A stretch of DNA of 64,000 nt, taken from JACMMS01 sp043758775. Its GTDB lineage: Bacteria > Pseudomonadota > Gammaproteobacteria > Burkholderiales > Methylophilaceae. The position numbers and the translations under genes are program-made. Shown piece by piece: positions 7,819-16,858 of this stretch (its first letter is position 1; each line of letters starts with the position of its first letter). The DNA lies in contig JAYVMU010000009.1 of the NCBI GenBank assembly GCA_043758775.1, positions 1 through 64,000 on the forward strand. The letters are read 5' to 3'. Below the pieces are notes generated by a model. The model was not told the origin of the DNA, searched no databases, and saw only the letters and a list, made by a program, of their open reading frames with translations.

Positions 7819-8661
7819 ATGAATAAAGTATCGACAAAAACACGCTATAGCTTTGAGTTTTTCCCGCCTAAAACGAATGAAGGCGTGGCTAATTTGCGTG
7901 AAACACGTAGGCAGTTAGCACAATTCAACCCGGAGTTTTACTCGGTAACTTTTGGTGCAGGTGGCTCGACGCGTGATCGCACCATGGAAACCGTGCAAGA
8001 AATTCAAGCGGAGGGCTTTGCTGCAGCACCACATATTTCTTGTATTTCATCAACTAAAGATGAAATTATTGAGTTGCTTGGTACTTACAAAAGCCATGAT
8101 ATGAAACATTTAGTGGCATTGCGCGGTGATATCCCATCGGGTGAAGCGAGTACAGGTGATTTTAGATATGCCAATGAGCTCGTGCAGTTTATACGCCAAG
8201 AAACGGGTGATTGGTTCCGCATCGAAGTCGCAGCCTATCCAGAAGTTCATCCAGAAGCACATTCAGCCAGCATGGATTTGTCACGCTTTAAAGCCAAAGT
8301 GGATGCAGGTGCCAATTCTGCGATTACGCAATATTTTTACAATGCGGATGCCTATTTTTATTTTGTAGACCGTTGTACTAAAGCGGGTATTAATGTTCCA
8401 ATCATCCCGGGCATTATGCCAATTAATAATTTTACGCAGCTAGCACGTTTTTCTAATATTTGTGGTGCAGAAATTCCGCGCTGGTTACGTTTACGCTTAG
8501 AGGAGTTTGGTGATGATTTACCGTCACTGCGCGCACTGGGAGTGGATGTGGTCTCCGAGCTTTGTGACACATTAATTGCTTGGGGTGTGCCCAGCTTGCA
8601 TTTTTATACGTTAAATCAATCGACCACCATTGCTAGTATTATTAGAAATATAGATGGCTAA
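7819..8661 (+). CDS. metF: 5,10-methylenetetrahydrofolate reductase
   Basis: FAD enzyme reducing methylene-THF to methyl-THF, the methyl donor for remaking methionine from the homocysteine produced by AhcY. It is a 280-residue TIM barrel. Glu13 in SFEFFPPKT is the catalytic acid equivalent, and Asp104 in LRGDIPSG is the flavin/folate contact. The FAD motif YSVTFGAGGSTRDRT is intact. It is the third gene of the SAH-riboswitch operon and converges on dprA with only six bases between the stop codons; no terminator is visible in that gap. Confidence 0.96.
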   Translation: MNKVSTKTRYSFEFFPPKTNEGVANLRETRRQLAQFNPEFYSVTFGAGGSTRDRTMETVQEIQAEGFAAAPHISCISSTKDEIIELLGTYKSHDMKHLVALRGDIPSGEASTGDFRYANELVQFIRQETGDWFRIEVAAYPEVHPEAHSASMDLSRFKAKVDAGANSAITQYFYNADAYFYFVDRCTKAGINVPIIPGIMPINNFTQLARFSNICGAEIPRWLRLRLEEFGDDLPSLRALGVDVVSELCDTLIAWGVPSLHFYTLNQSTTIASIIRNIDG

Positions 8662-8667
8662 TTAGGT

Positions 8668-9813
8668 TTATACGATACGTTGATATTGGCCGCCATTGAC
8701 AGCCGCTACTTTACCTTCTAGTTCTAGCATCATTAACATGGCAGAGAGTTTTTCGGTGCTTAGCTTGGTTAGGCGAATTAACCTATCCATGGTGATAGGT
8801 TCATGTCCCATCGCCTTGAGCAAATCGCTTGATGGATTATCTGATTCTAAGCTTACTGTGTTTCCAATCATTAAATCTTCAGGCGCATTAGCGAGTTGCG
8901 TTTGACTTAATGGCATGCCGTTGATGGCTAACTCATCAATGATGTCTTGCGTACTTTCTACTAGCTTTGCGCCTTGTTTAATCAATAGATGGCAACCTTT
9001 TGCCACTGGTGAATGAATTGAACCTGGTATAGCAAACACCTCACGGCCTTGTTCTGCGGCTAGCTTTGCTGTGATGAGTGAGCCGCTTTGTACGTTGGCT
9101 TCAACCACTAAACAGCCTAAGCTCAAGCCGCTGATAATACGGTTTCGACGTGGAAAATTTTGTGCTTTAGATGGTGTGCCTAATGGAAATTCGGAAATGA
9201 TTAAACCGCGTTGGACGATTTTATGCGCTAAATCACGGTGGCGAGCTGGATAAACAATGTCTAATCCCGTACCCACAACCGCAATCGTACCTGCACTATT
9301 TTCAGCGCTGGCTTTCAGTGCGCCACGGTGCGCCGCGCCATCAATACCCAGCGCTAGTCCGCTGACTACACATAGACCAAAATTAGCCAGACTGACCGCA
9401 AAGTCTTCCGCGTTTTTTTCACCTTGTGGTGTAGAGCTACGGCTACCTACTATGGCAATACTGGCATGATTGAGCCAATGCAATTGGCCTTTTGCATAGA
9501 GTATTGGTGGCGGATTGCTAATTTCCAATAACAGTTGTGGATATTCGGCGTCTGCTAAGGTAATGATATGGTTGCCGTCTTGCTCTAGCCAGTCTAAAGT
9601 AGGTTTAACTATGGTTAAATCAGCACCTTTGCTAATTTCACTGGCAATGGTGTCAGATACCACATGGCGTAGTTGATTAACCGTCGCTTGATAAATATTA
9701 GTTGGGCTGCCAAATTCGCTAAGTAATTGACATAGTGTTTGACCACCTAATCCATCGATTAAGCTTAGGTTTACCCACAGCGCGACATCATCAGCGTTAA
9801 TATCGGCTTGCAT
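8668..9813 (-). CDS. dprA: DNA processing protein DprA
   Basis: Loads RecA on single-stranded DNA during natural transformation. Domains in order: an N-terminal helix-hairpin/SAM-like segment (about 10-70), the Rossmann-like DprA core with VGSRSSTPQGEKNAEDFA, VSGLALGIDGAAHRGAL and the downstream FPRRNRIISGLS motif, and a C-terminal winged helix (about 315-380, MDRLIRLTKLSTEKLSAML). At 381 residues it is full length. It follows the LysM gene after 18 bases. With the type IV pilus genes at 44.7-51.8 kb it hints at transformation ability, but no comEC or comM is in view. Confidence 0.94.
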   Translation of the reverse strand: MQADINADDVALWVNLSLIDGLGGQTLCQLLSEFGSPTNIYQATVNQLRHVVSDTIASEISKGADLTIVKPTLDWLEQDGNHIITLADAEYPQLLLEISNPPPILYAKGQLHWLNHASIAIVGSRSSTPQGEKNAEDFAVSLANFGLCVVSGLALGIDGAAHRGALKASAENSAGTIAVVGTGLDIVYPARHRDLAHKIVQRGLIISEFPLGTPSKAQNFPRRNRIISGLSLGCLVVEANVQSGSLITAKLAAEQGREVFAIPGSIHSPVAKGCHLLIKQGAKLVESTQDIIDELAINGMPLSQTQLANAPEDLMIGNTVSLESDNPSSDLLKAMGHEPITMDRLIRLTKLSTEKLSAMLMMLELEGKVAAVNGGQYQRIV

Positions 9814-9831
9814 AGTGTTGATAACAATAAC

Positions 9832-10974
9832 TTATGGTTTTGAAACACTATCTAGTTCAAGGACAGCATCTGTGGCTGACATCACTAAGCCGTAAGAAAC
9901 ATGATCGAAAGTTTTAAATATCATGAGTAAGCCAACGCGCTCATCTGGCAGTTTAATTTGACCTGGCTCAAGAGCAACTGTAGTAGTTTTCTTTTCTTTG
10001 GCAAAATTGACCACAGGCTTACCATCTTTATCTCGACTGGTATCGAAATTTAATTCTGCAAGTTTAGGTTTATCCTGCTTTGTTGCGTCTGATTTAAATT
10101 CAGGGTCTTGAATAATGCGTCCGAAGCGACTAATTGCCAGCACATGACCGACTTCCAAGCCATCTAGGCTACCGCGATTAATAGACACGACTGTATTAGG
10201 TCCGCCTTCGGCAATACCGCCATAAATTTTAATAATACGCCCCTTAACGTCTAGATCTGGAGCATGTGGCACAAAATTAGTTTGAAATACATCGGGTGCG
10301 GAGACTAATCTATCCTTAGTAAAAATCTCTTCTTTAGCACTAGTCACCTCTGCTGTTGCAGGGGCGCCAAATTTTGATACACGTGCAGTACCCAAATAAA
10401 TAGCTTCAATGCCTAATGTTTGATTTGTTTCTGGATCAACTAATGGTTCACCAGGGCGGTATATAAACCAGTTAATACCTTGGTCTTGTGCTAAATCATT
10501 CACGTAAATCCGTGTACCTGGACTTAAAATGACACGTTCATCCTGGCCAGCAATAATACGTGGTGCGCTATCAAGCTGTCCATTTTCTATAAGTAGAGGT
10601 TGGCTTAAAAAAGGTGTTATAACGCTAGGCGCAATACTTTGTATAGGTTGTTTATCTAGCGGCTCTATGACAGCACCAGGTTGTAATGTGACTGTTTCGT
10701 GCAACAGCTTTAACTGCGGTGAGCCACTGCTGGTGTCAAGTACAACTACATCGCCTGGGTAAATCCAATGTGGGTTTTTAATTTCAGCACGATTCATTTT
10801 CCATATTTTTGGCCACAACCAGGGATCTTTAAGAAACTTAGCCGAGATTCCCCATAAGGTATCGCCTTTAACAACGACATAGCGCTCTGGATGATTTTTT
10901 TGTAGCTGAAGTTCATCAGCATAACTGTTGAAGCATGCACAACAAAATACTAGCAGAGTTATAATACGTATCAT
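9832..10974 (-). CDS. LysM peptidoglycan-binding protein
   Basis: Secreted or periplasmic protein with a signal peptide (hydrophobic run IITLLVFCCACFNSYA) followed at once by a LysM domain (YVVVKGDTLWGISAKFLKDP ... IYPGDVVVLD). The remaining roughly 280 residues are a family-specific region of unknown function. The start is the ATG at 10974, preceded by GAGGT; an earlier TTG at 10992 is less likely. It is the usual neighbour of dprA in Betaproteobacteria. Binding to the cell wall is inferred from LysM alone. Divergent from def with a 108-base promoter gap. Confidence 0.88.
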   Translation of the reverse strand: MIRIITLLVFCCACFNSYADELQLQKNHPERYVVVKGDTLWGISAKFLKDPWLWPKIWKMNRAEIKNPHWIYPGDVVVLDTSSGSPQLKLLHETVTLQPGAVIEPLDKQPIQSIAPSVITPFLSQPLLIENGQLDSAPRIIAGQDERVILSPGTRIYVNDLAQDQGINWFIYRPGEPLVDPETNQTLGIEAIYLGTARVSKFGAPATAEVTSAKEEIFTKDRLVSAPDVFQTNFVPHAPDLDVKGRIIKIYGGIAEGGPNTVVSINRGSLDGLEVGHVLAISRFGRIIQDPEFKSDATKQDKPKLAELNFDTSRDKDGKPVVNFAKEKKTTTVALEPGQIKLPDERVGLLMIFKTFDHVSYGLVMSATDAVLELDSVSKP

Positions 10975-11082
10975 AAAGTTGACCTCGGTCAATAGTGGCG
11001 ACTTGTAAGTCGCGAAATTGCGTTAAATCTATCACGTAATTCATTCAATAATCAAGCTTTTATGGTAATAACCTATTAATTT

Positions 11083-11592
11083 ATGACAATTCTAGCGATA
11101 CTTCATTATCCCGACCCGCGTTTGCACACGGTTGCTAAGCCAGTAACCGAAGTGAATGACGCTATACGTCAATTAATTGATGATATGGCAGAGACTATGT
11201 ATGACGCACCGGGCATTGGCTTGGCTGCAACACAGGTTAATCAGCATATTCAATTGTTGTTGATTGATACCACTCATGAAAAAAATCATTTACAAGTGTT
11301 CATTAACCCCAAAATTACTGCCAGAAGCGGCGAGCAAGATTTTGACGAGGGTTGCCTATCTGTGCCAGGCGTATATGAAAGCGTGACTCGGTCGGAAAAA
11401 ATTACCGTAGAAGCGCTGGACAGAAATGGGAAGAAATTTACCTTAAAAGCTGAGGGTTTATTGGCGGTTTGTATTCAGCATGAGATGGATCATCTATTGG
11501 GCAAAGTATTTGTCGAGTATTTATCGCCACTGAAACGAAACCGCATTAAAACCAAAATGCTGAAATTAGCGCGTGAGCATGGCGAGCGATAA
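11083..11592 (+). CDS. def: Peptide deformylase
   Basis: Removes the formyl group from N-terminal formyl-methionine of new proteins. All three motifs are present: GIGLAATQ (44-51), EGCLS with metal ligand Cys91, and HEMDH with ligands His133, His137 and catalytic Glu134. At 169 residues it matches E. coli Def. It is paired with fmt 47 bases downstream, so the formylation and deformylation steps are encoded together, as in many bacteria. Confidence 0.97.
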   Translation: MTILAILHYPDPRLHTVAKPVTEVNDAIRQLIDDMAETMYDAPGIGLAATQVNQHIQLLLIDTTHEKNHLQVFINPKITARSGEQDFDEGCLSVPGVYESVTRSEKITVEALDRNGKKFTLKAEGLLAVCIQHEMDHLLGKVFVEYLSPLKRNRIKTKMLKLAREHGER

Positions 11593-11639
11593 TTAAAGCT
11601 TAAGCATCCAAAAGCCTAACAAAAAAGAGACTATACGAT

Positions 11640-12572
11640 TTGAATATAATATTTGCTGGCACTCCTGACTTTGCAGTTCCCGCGCTAAGCGCACTGATTG
11701 AAGCAGGGCATCGCATCGTCATGGTGCTTACTCAACCTGACAGGCCAGCAGGCCGTGGTATGAAACTTAAAGCGGGCCCTGTTAAAACGTTAGCCGTGCA
11801 AAACGGCTTAAGCGTGTTTCAACCTGAAAGTCTTAAACCTTTAGACATACAAGCGCAAATTGCCAACGTGCAAGCTGATGTTATGATAGTTGCGGCTTAC
11901 GGTTTGATTATTCCTACACCCGTTTTAAATATGCCGAAATTAGGTTGTTATAATATCCATGCATCGCTATTGCCACGCTGGCGTGGTGCGGCGCCGATAC
12001 ATCGTTCACTGTTAGCGGGTGATGCAGAAACAGGTGTGACGATTATGGAAGTAGTGCCAGCTTTGGATGCAGGCGCGATGATAAGTCATGGTGCGGTGCC
12101 GATTACTGGGCAAGACACCACACAAACCTTGCACGACGCATTAAGTGTGATTGGCGCCAAATTGATGGTAGAAGCAATGGCTGAATTAGCAGCTCAAGGG
12201 AAATTAGTTGCCCAACCACAAGATGAGTCATTAGTCACTTATGCGCACAAATTAAGTAAAGCCGAAGCAGTGATTGATTGGAATCAATCTGCCGATGTGA
12301 TATCACGCCAAATTCGTGGATTTAATCCCTTCCCGGTTGCGCATGCAAACTTCAATGGTGAAGTTTGTCGTTTATGGATGGCAAGTGTGGTGATTAGCGA
12401 GAAAGTTAATACTAAAAACGGTGAAGTCGTCAGTGTGAGTGATGGCATCACTATTGCCTGCGGTGTTGGACTATTAAAAATTACTGAATTACAAATGCCT
12501 GGCGGCAAACGCATGGATGTAAAAGCATTTATACAAAGTCAACATTTGAAAATTGGCGATATTTTTAGCTGA
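11640..12572 (+). CDS. fmt: Methionyl-tRNA formyltransferase
   Basis: Transfers formyl from 10-formyl-THF to initiator Met-tRNA. The catalytic residues are visible: Asn105, His107 and Asp143, in NIHASLLPRWRGAAPI and ALDAG. The C-terminal tRNA-binding barrel covers about residues 205-305. The start codon is TTG at 11640, supported by the family's N-terminus MNIIFAGTPDFAVPAL and an AG-rich stretch upstream. At 310 residues it is the expected length. Confidence 0.96.
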   Translation: MNIIFAGTPDFAVPALSALIEAGHRIVMVLTQPDRPAGRGMKLKAGPVKTLAVQNGLSVFQPESLKPLDIQAQIANVQADVMIVAAYGLIIPTPVLNMPKLGCYNIHASLLPRWRGAAPIHRSLLAGDAETGVTIMEVVPALDAGAMISHGAVPITGQDTTQTLHDALSVIGAKLMVEAMAELAAQGKLVAQPQDESLVTYAHKLSKAEAVIDWNQSADVISRQIRGFNPFPVAHANFNGEVCRLWMASVVISEKVNTKNGEVVSVSDGITIACGVGLLKITELQMPGGKRMDVKAFIQSQHLKIGDIFS

Positions 12573-12580
12573 CTTTAACT

Positions 12581-12645
12581 GTGAGTAAATGCTTACTTGA
12601 AACAAAAATTATCAAGTAAAATCAAATAATAAACATTTTACTCAC
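12581..12645. repeat. Nested inverted repeat between fmt and rsmB
   Basis: Directly after the fmt stop, GTGAGTAAATG (12581-12591) can pair with CATTTTACTCAC (12634-12645) with one bulge. Inside it TTACTTGA (12593-12600) pairs perfectly with TCAAGTAA (12612-12619). There is no following T-run, so it is not a clear terminator. It could stabilise or separate the fmt and rsmB parts of the transcript. Confidence 0.5.
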
Positions 12646-12674
12646 TATCAAACCAAAAAACACGAAAGCCCTAT

Positions 12675-13970
12675 TTGTATATCGCTCAACAAATTGCCGC
12701 TCAAGCGGTGCATCAGGTTTTATCTGGCCATAATTTAACGCTTGCGTTGCCTGCTGCTGCTAGAAAATTTCCTAATCTCACTCCACAGCAGCGTGGCGCC
12801 GCTCAAGACTTAAGCTACGGTACCTTGCGTTTTTACGGTGAAATTAATGCTTATTTAACGCAGCTATTAGAAAAGCCATTGACTAATGAGGGTGTGCGTT
12901 GTCTGTTGTTGGTGGCCATTTATCAACTAATACACGATAAAGCGCAAGCATTTACCGTAGTAGATCAGGCGGTGACAGCAGCTACACAATTTAAGACGGC
13001 TTGGGCTAAAGGTTTAGTGAATGCGGTATTACGTAATTTTTTGCGCCAAAAAGAAGAGCTGGCGAAAAAATTAATCGCTAATGAGTTAGCCATTTACTCA
13101 TATCCACAATGGTGGATTAACAAACTTAAAGTCCAATATCCTGAACATTGGCAAAGCATTCTAACGGTTGGCAATCAGCATCCGCCAATGACTTTGCGCA
13201 TCAATCGTCAAAAAATCACTATGCGTGATTACCAAATTGAGTTGCAAAATGCTGGGTTTGAGGCGATTGTTTTAAGTGAATCAGCGGTGATGCTAGCCCA
13301 GCCAATTTCAGTTGAAAAAATCCCGCAATTTTTAGCAGGTACAGTGTCGGTACAGGATTATGGTGCGCAGGAGGCGGCAAGGCTGATTGATGTAAAAAAT
13401 GGTATGCGTGTGCTGGATGCTTGCTGCGCACCTGGTGGTAAAACGGCACATATTTTAGAAACTGCCGATGTGATAATGACAGCCTTGGATAATGATGCTG
13501 ATCGCTTATTTAAAGTACAAGGTAATCTTGAGCGCCTTAATCTGCATGCTAATCTTATCTGTGGTGATGCATCCTACGTTAATGATTGGTGGGATGGCGT
13601 GCTGTTTGATAGAATTTTAGCCGATGTGCCATGCACTGCATCGGGTATAGTACGCCGACACGTGGATATTAAATGGCTACGCCGCGAAGCGGATATTACT
13701 TCATTTGCTAAACAACAGGCGGTGATACTGCGTGAGTTATGGCAGTCTTTAGCAAAGGGTGGTAAATTGCTTTATGTGACGTGCTCGATTTTTCATGAGG
13801 AAAATCAAGGTCAAATCGATCAGTTTTTACTGGAAAATGCCGACGCTACACAGCAAACTTGGACTTTAAATAATTCTAACAATGCAGTGTCACTACAAGT
13901 AGAAAATGGACAACTTATCCCCTGTTCTGCACATGATGGGTTCTTTTATGCACTTTTACAAAAAAACTAA
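12675..13970 (+). CDS. rsmB: 16S rRNA m5C967 methyltransferase
   Basis: SAM-dependent methylation of C967 of 16S rRNA. It has an N-terminal NusB-like domain (about 5-140) and a C-terminal Rossmann methyltransferase with the SAM loop VLDACCAPGGKTAHILE. The two active cysteines of the family are in DVPCTASGIVRRH and VTCSIF. The start is TTG at 12675 (MYIAQQIAAQAVHQVL), with no good Shine-Dalgarno, so the exact start is the least certain part. Its end overlaps the next gene. Confidence 0.94.
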   Translation: MYIAQQIAAQAVHQVLSGHNLTLALPAAARKFPNLTPQQRGAAQDLSYGTLRFYGEINAYLTQLLEKPLTNEGVRCLLLVAIYQLIHDKAQAFTVVDQAVTAATQFKTAWAKGLVNAVLRNFLRQKEELAKKLIANELAIYSYPQWWINKLKVQYPEHWQSILTVGNQHPPMTLRINRQKITMRDYQIELQNAGFEAIVLSESAVMLAQPISVEKIPQFLAGTVSVQDYGAQEAARLIDVKNGMRVLDACCAPGGKTAHILETADVIMTALDNDADRLFKVQGNLERLNLHANLICGDASYVNDWWDGVLFDRILADVPCTASGIVRRHVDIKWLRREADITSFAKQQAVILRELWQSLAKGGKLLYVTCSIFHEENQGQIDQFLLENADATQQTWTLNNSNNAVSLQVENGQLIPCSAHDGFFYALLQKN

Positions 13971-14544
13971 ACAACACGCGCTACTGATAGCATGCCTAGT
14001 GCTTGTGCAGATGTACTTTGTTGTTCAAATTTGGGCGGGCACCAGCAGTATCAGTATTAAAACTGCTGAATTAGTGCCAGTTGGAGATGCTTATGTGTTA
14101 AATGCGGATTTTGAGATTGATTTTAATGCACAAATGGAAGAAGCGATTAACAAAGGCGTGCCGCTTAATTTTTTAATTGAATTTCAAGTGGTTTCGCCAC
14201 GTAAGTATTGGTTTGATGATGAAATTGTAACCGATACTATACCTGTGAGCTTAAGCTATCACGCGCTTACGCGACAATACTTAGTCAATATAACCATTAA
14301 TAAACAGAGTCATCAACGCTCGTTTGAGACCATCAATGAAGCTGTGGTAGAGCTATCACATTTGCGCGATTGGAAAGTGATGGATAAGGCACTGTTAGAA
14401 AAAAATGGAGTTTATAATGCGGCCTTGCTTATGCGTCTGGATCAGAAAAAGCTCCCTACAGCGCTACAGGTAGATGCATTAAGCTCTGAAGCGTGGGACC
14501 TGAGTTCAGAAAAGTTTCAATGGTCACCTGTATTACAGAAATAA
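13948..14544 (+). CDS. DUF4390 domain protein
   Basis: A protein of about 200 residues with an N-terminal hydrophobic segment (HALLIACLVLVQMYFVVQIWAG) that looks like a signal peptide or anchor, followed by a soluble beta-rich DUF4390 domain. It is the regular partner of ntrYX in Betaproteobacteria. The start is uncertain: in-frame ATGs at 13906, 13933, 13936 and 13948 all overlap rsmB. I prefer 13948 because it places a short basic stretch before the hydrophobic core. A periplasmic role linked to NtrY sensing is possible but unproven. Confidence 0.82.
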   Translation: MHFYKKTKQHALLIACLVLVQMYFVVQIWAGTSSISIKTAELVPVGDAYVLNADFEIDFNAQMEEAINKGVPLNFLIEFQVVSPRKYWFDDEIVTDTIPVSLSYHALTRQYLVNITINKQSHQRSFETINEAVVELSHLRDWKVMDKALLEKNGVYNAALLMRLDQKKLPTALQVDALSSEAWDLSSEKFQWSPVLQK

Positions 14545-14595
14545 GTCAAGCTAATGTTTCGCACAGCCCAAATAATCGAGTTAAAAGCATAGCCA

Positions 14596-16809
14596 ATGAA
14601 ATACATCGTATTTATTAGTATTGCTCTGGGTGCTGTATTGCTTTATTTGCTGTCACTTGCCAGTGCTAATACGGCTGCCTCAGGTAATTATTATAATATT
14701 TTACTCATTCTCAATGCGGGGTTAGCCTTGATGTTGCTGATACTAATCGGCATTCAGTTATGGAGTCTATATCGAAAAATTCGTGAGCATGTCATGGGTA
14801 GTCGTCTTACTTTGCGTTTGTTGGGCGCCTTTGCACTAATGGCAATCATACCGGGCTTGATTGTGTATGCGGTTTCAGTCAACTTTTTAACACGCTCAAT
14901 TGAGTCTTGGTTTAACGTTAAAGTGGAGTCTGCGCTGGATGGTGGTTTACGTTTGGGACAACGTGCACTAGACATTATGCTGACAGATGTTGAAGCCAAG
15001 GCTGAGAATATGGCGACTAATTTAGCTTTTCAACCTGAACGCACGCATTACACGTTAATGAACGATTTGCGTGAAAAAAACGGTGTGCAAGAGGCGCTGT
15101 TATTGACTCTGCAAGGTAAGATTTTAGCGGTTTCAAGTAGCGATCCCAATAGCTTTTTGCCCGAAATGCCGACTATTCAGCAGTTGGCGCAAGCGCAGCA
15201 TCGCTTGTATGGAAAAATAGAGCCGATACCCAACAAGGGTCTTTATTTGCGCGTTTTAGCACCAGTCAATTCGCAAGATCTCATGGGTGAAACACATATT
15301 TTGCAGCTTATGCAGCCTGTGCCTAAGTCGCTATCTGGCACAGCGGAAGAAGTGCAGGACGTGTATCGGGATTATCAGGAGTTATCATATAGCCGTAAAT
15401 CGCTGCAAGAAACATTCTCGCTTACTTTAACTTTGGTATTAATGTTAGCGATGCTATCTGCGGTCGCAATTGCTTTTGTCTTGAGTCGACGCTTGTCTTC
15501 ACCATTGATGGTATTGGCTGAGGGCACGCGCGCCATTGCGCGCGGCGATTACAGTACTATGCTGCCAGAGCATGGCAAAGATGAATTAGGTGTTTTAGTT
15601 AAATCATTTAACAGTATGACGCGCCAATTAAACGATGCAACGCAAGCAAGTGAAAAAAATCAGGCACGTTTAGAAACGGCACGCAGCTATCTTGAAACAG
15701 TATTAGCGCATTTATCATCAGGTGTACTGGCGCTTAATGAACAAGGTGATTTACGCACTTACAATTTGGCAGCAGCGAATATTTTGCGTTTAGATTTAGC
15801 TGATTATGTAAGTAAGCCGTTTGCAAAGATTGGTGACAGTAACGCGACATTACTGGACTTTATTAATTGCGTGATGATGCATTTTGATAAAACTAAAGTA
15901 GCAGAATCATCCGGTTTAGAGTTAAATCAGCAACTGATCATTTTTACTGAGCACGGTAAGCAAGTATTACTTGTGCGTGCTACTAGATTGCCCTCAACGC
16001 TCGCGGAGCGCACTGCCAGTGCAGAAAGCGGTGGTTTTGTGATTGTGTTTGATGATGTGACGACCATGGCACAGGCGCAGCGCGATGCGGCTTGGGGCGA
16101 GGTGGCACGACGTTTGGCGCACGAAATTAAAAACCCACTGACACCAATTCAGCTATCGGCCGAACGTTTGCAACATAAATTGGGTACTAAGTTGGTAGGT
16201 GCTGATGCTGAAATGTTACAGCGTGCAACCGATACTATTGTGAATCAAGTTGGTGCTATGAAAACTATGGTGAATGAGTTCAGCGAATATGCACGTACAC
16301 CAGCTGCCAATTTGGCTAAACTGAATCTTAATCAGCTGATTAAAGATGTTACTGCACTCTATAGCCATGACGGACATGATGGCCAAGATGCTAATGGAGA
16401 GGCTAGTGCCACCATTCTGCTAAAATTAGCAGCTAACCTGCCTGAAGTACTAGGTGATGCCATGATGTTGCGTCAAGTGTTGCATAACTTATTGCAAAAT
16501 GCACAAGATGCCTTGAAAGGCGCTAATAAATCCAGCGCTAATGGCGGCACTATCACAATAGAAACAATGCTCTTAATCTCAGACCTGAAACTGACTGTGA
16601 GCGATAACGGCCAGGGTTTTCCTATAGATAACATTGCACGCGCTTTTGAGCCTTATGTGACGACAAAACCGCATGGAACTGGCTTAGGGCTGGCTATAGT
16701 GAAGAAAATAGTAGAAGAACATCAAGGCTTGATTAAAATTGAAAATCTGCCTTCAGGCGGTGCCAGTGTAGTGATTACGCTGCCAATAGATGCCTCAAGA
16801 GCAATTTAA
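14596..16809 (+). CDS. ntrY: NtrY-like membrane sensor histidine kinase
   Basis: A 737-residue sensor kinase. It has membrane segments at about 4-22, 35-56, 75-97 and 280-303, so a roughly 180-residue extracytoplasmic region lies between the last two. Then come HAMP (about 305-357), PAS (about 370-480), the dimerisation domain with phosphorylated His509 (RRLAHEIKNPLTPIQ), and the HATPase domain with LHNLLQNAQDAL, DNGQGFP and GTGLGLAIVKK. All catalytic boxes are intact. It is cotranscribed with the regulator 49 bases downstream. The signal is unknown; the family is linked to nitrogen or redox control. Confidence 0.93.
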   Translation: MKYIVFISIALGAVLLYLLSLASANTAASGNYYNILLILNAGLALMLLILIGIQLWSLYRKIREHVMGSRLTLRLLGAFALMAIIPGLIVYAVSVNFLTRSIESWFNVKVESALDGGLRLGQRALDIMLTDVEAKAENMATNLAFQPERTHYTLMNDLREKNGVQEALLLTLQGKILAVSSSDPNSFLPEMPTIQQLAQAQHRLYGKIEPIPNKGLYLRVLAPVNSQDLMGETHILQLMQPVPKSLSGTAEEVQDVYRDYQELSYSRKSLQETFSLTLTLVLMLAMLSAVAIAFVLSRRLSSPLMVLAEGTRAIARGDYSTMLPEHGKDELGVLVKSFNSMTRQLNDATQASEKNQARLETARSYLETVLAHLSSGVLALNEQGDLRTYNLAAANILRLDLADYVSKPFAKIGDSNATLLDFINCVMMHFDKTKVAESSGLELNQQLIIFTEHGKQVLLVRATRLPSTLAERTASAESGGFVIVFDDVTTMAQAQRDAAWGEVARRLAHEIKNPLTPIQLSAERLQHKLGTKLVGADAEMLQRATDTIVNQVGAMKTMVNEFSEYARTPAANLAKLNLNQLIKDVTALYSHDGHDGQDANGEASATILLKLAANLPEVLGDAMMLRQVLHNLLQNAQDALKGANKSSANGGTITIETMLLISDLKLTVSDNGQGFPIDNIARAFEPYVTTKPHGTGLGLAIVKKIVEEHQGLIKIENLPSGGASVVITLPIDASRAI

Positions 16810-16858
16810 TTAAGCAGTAAAATGGCACTAATAAAAAGGTATTAGGAGTAATAAATCA

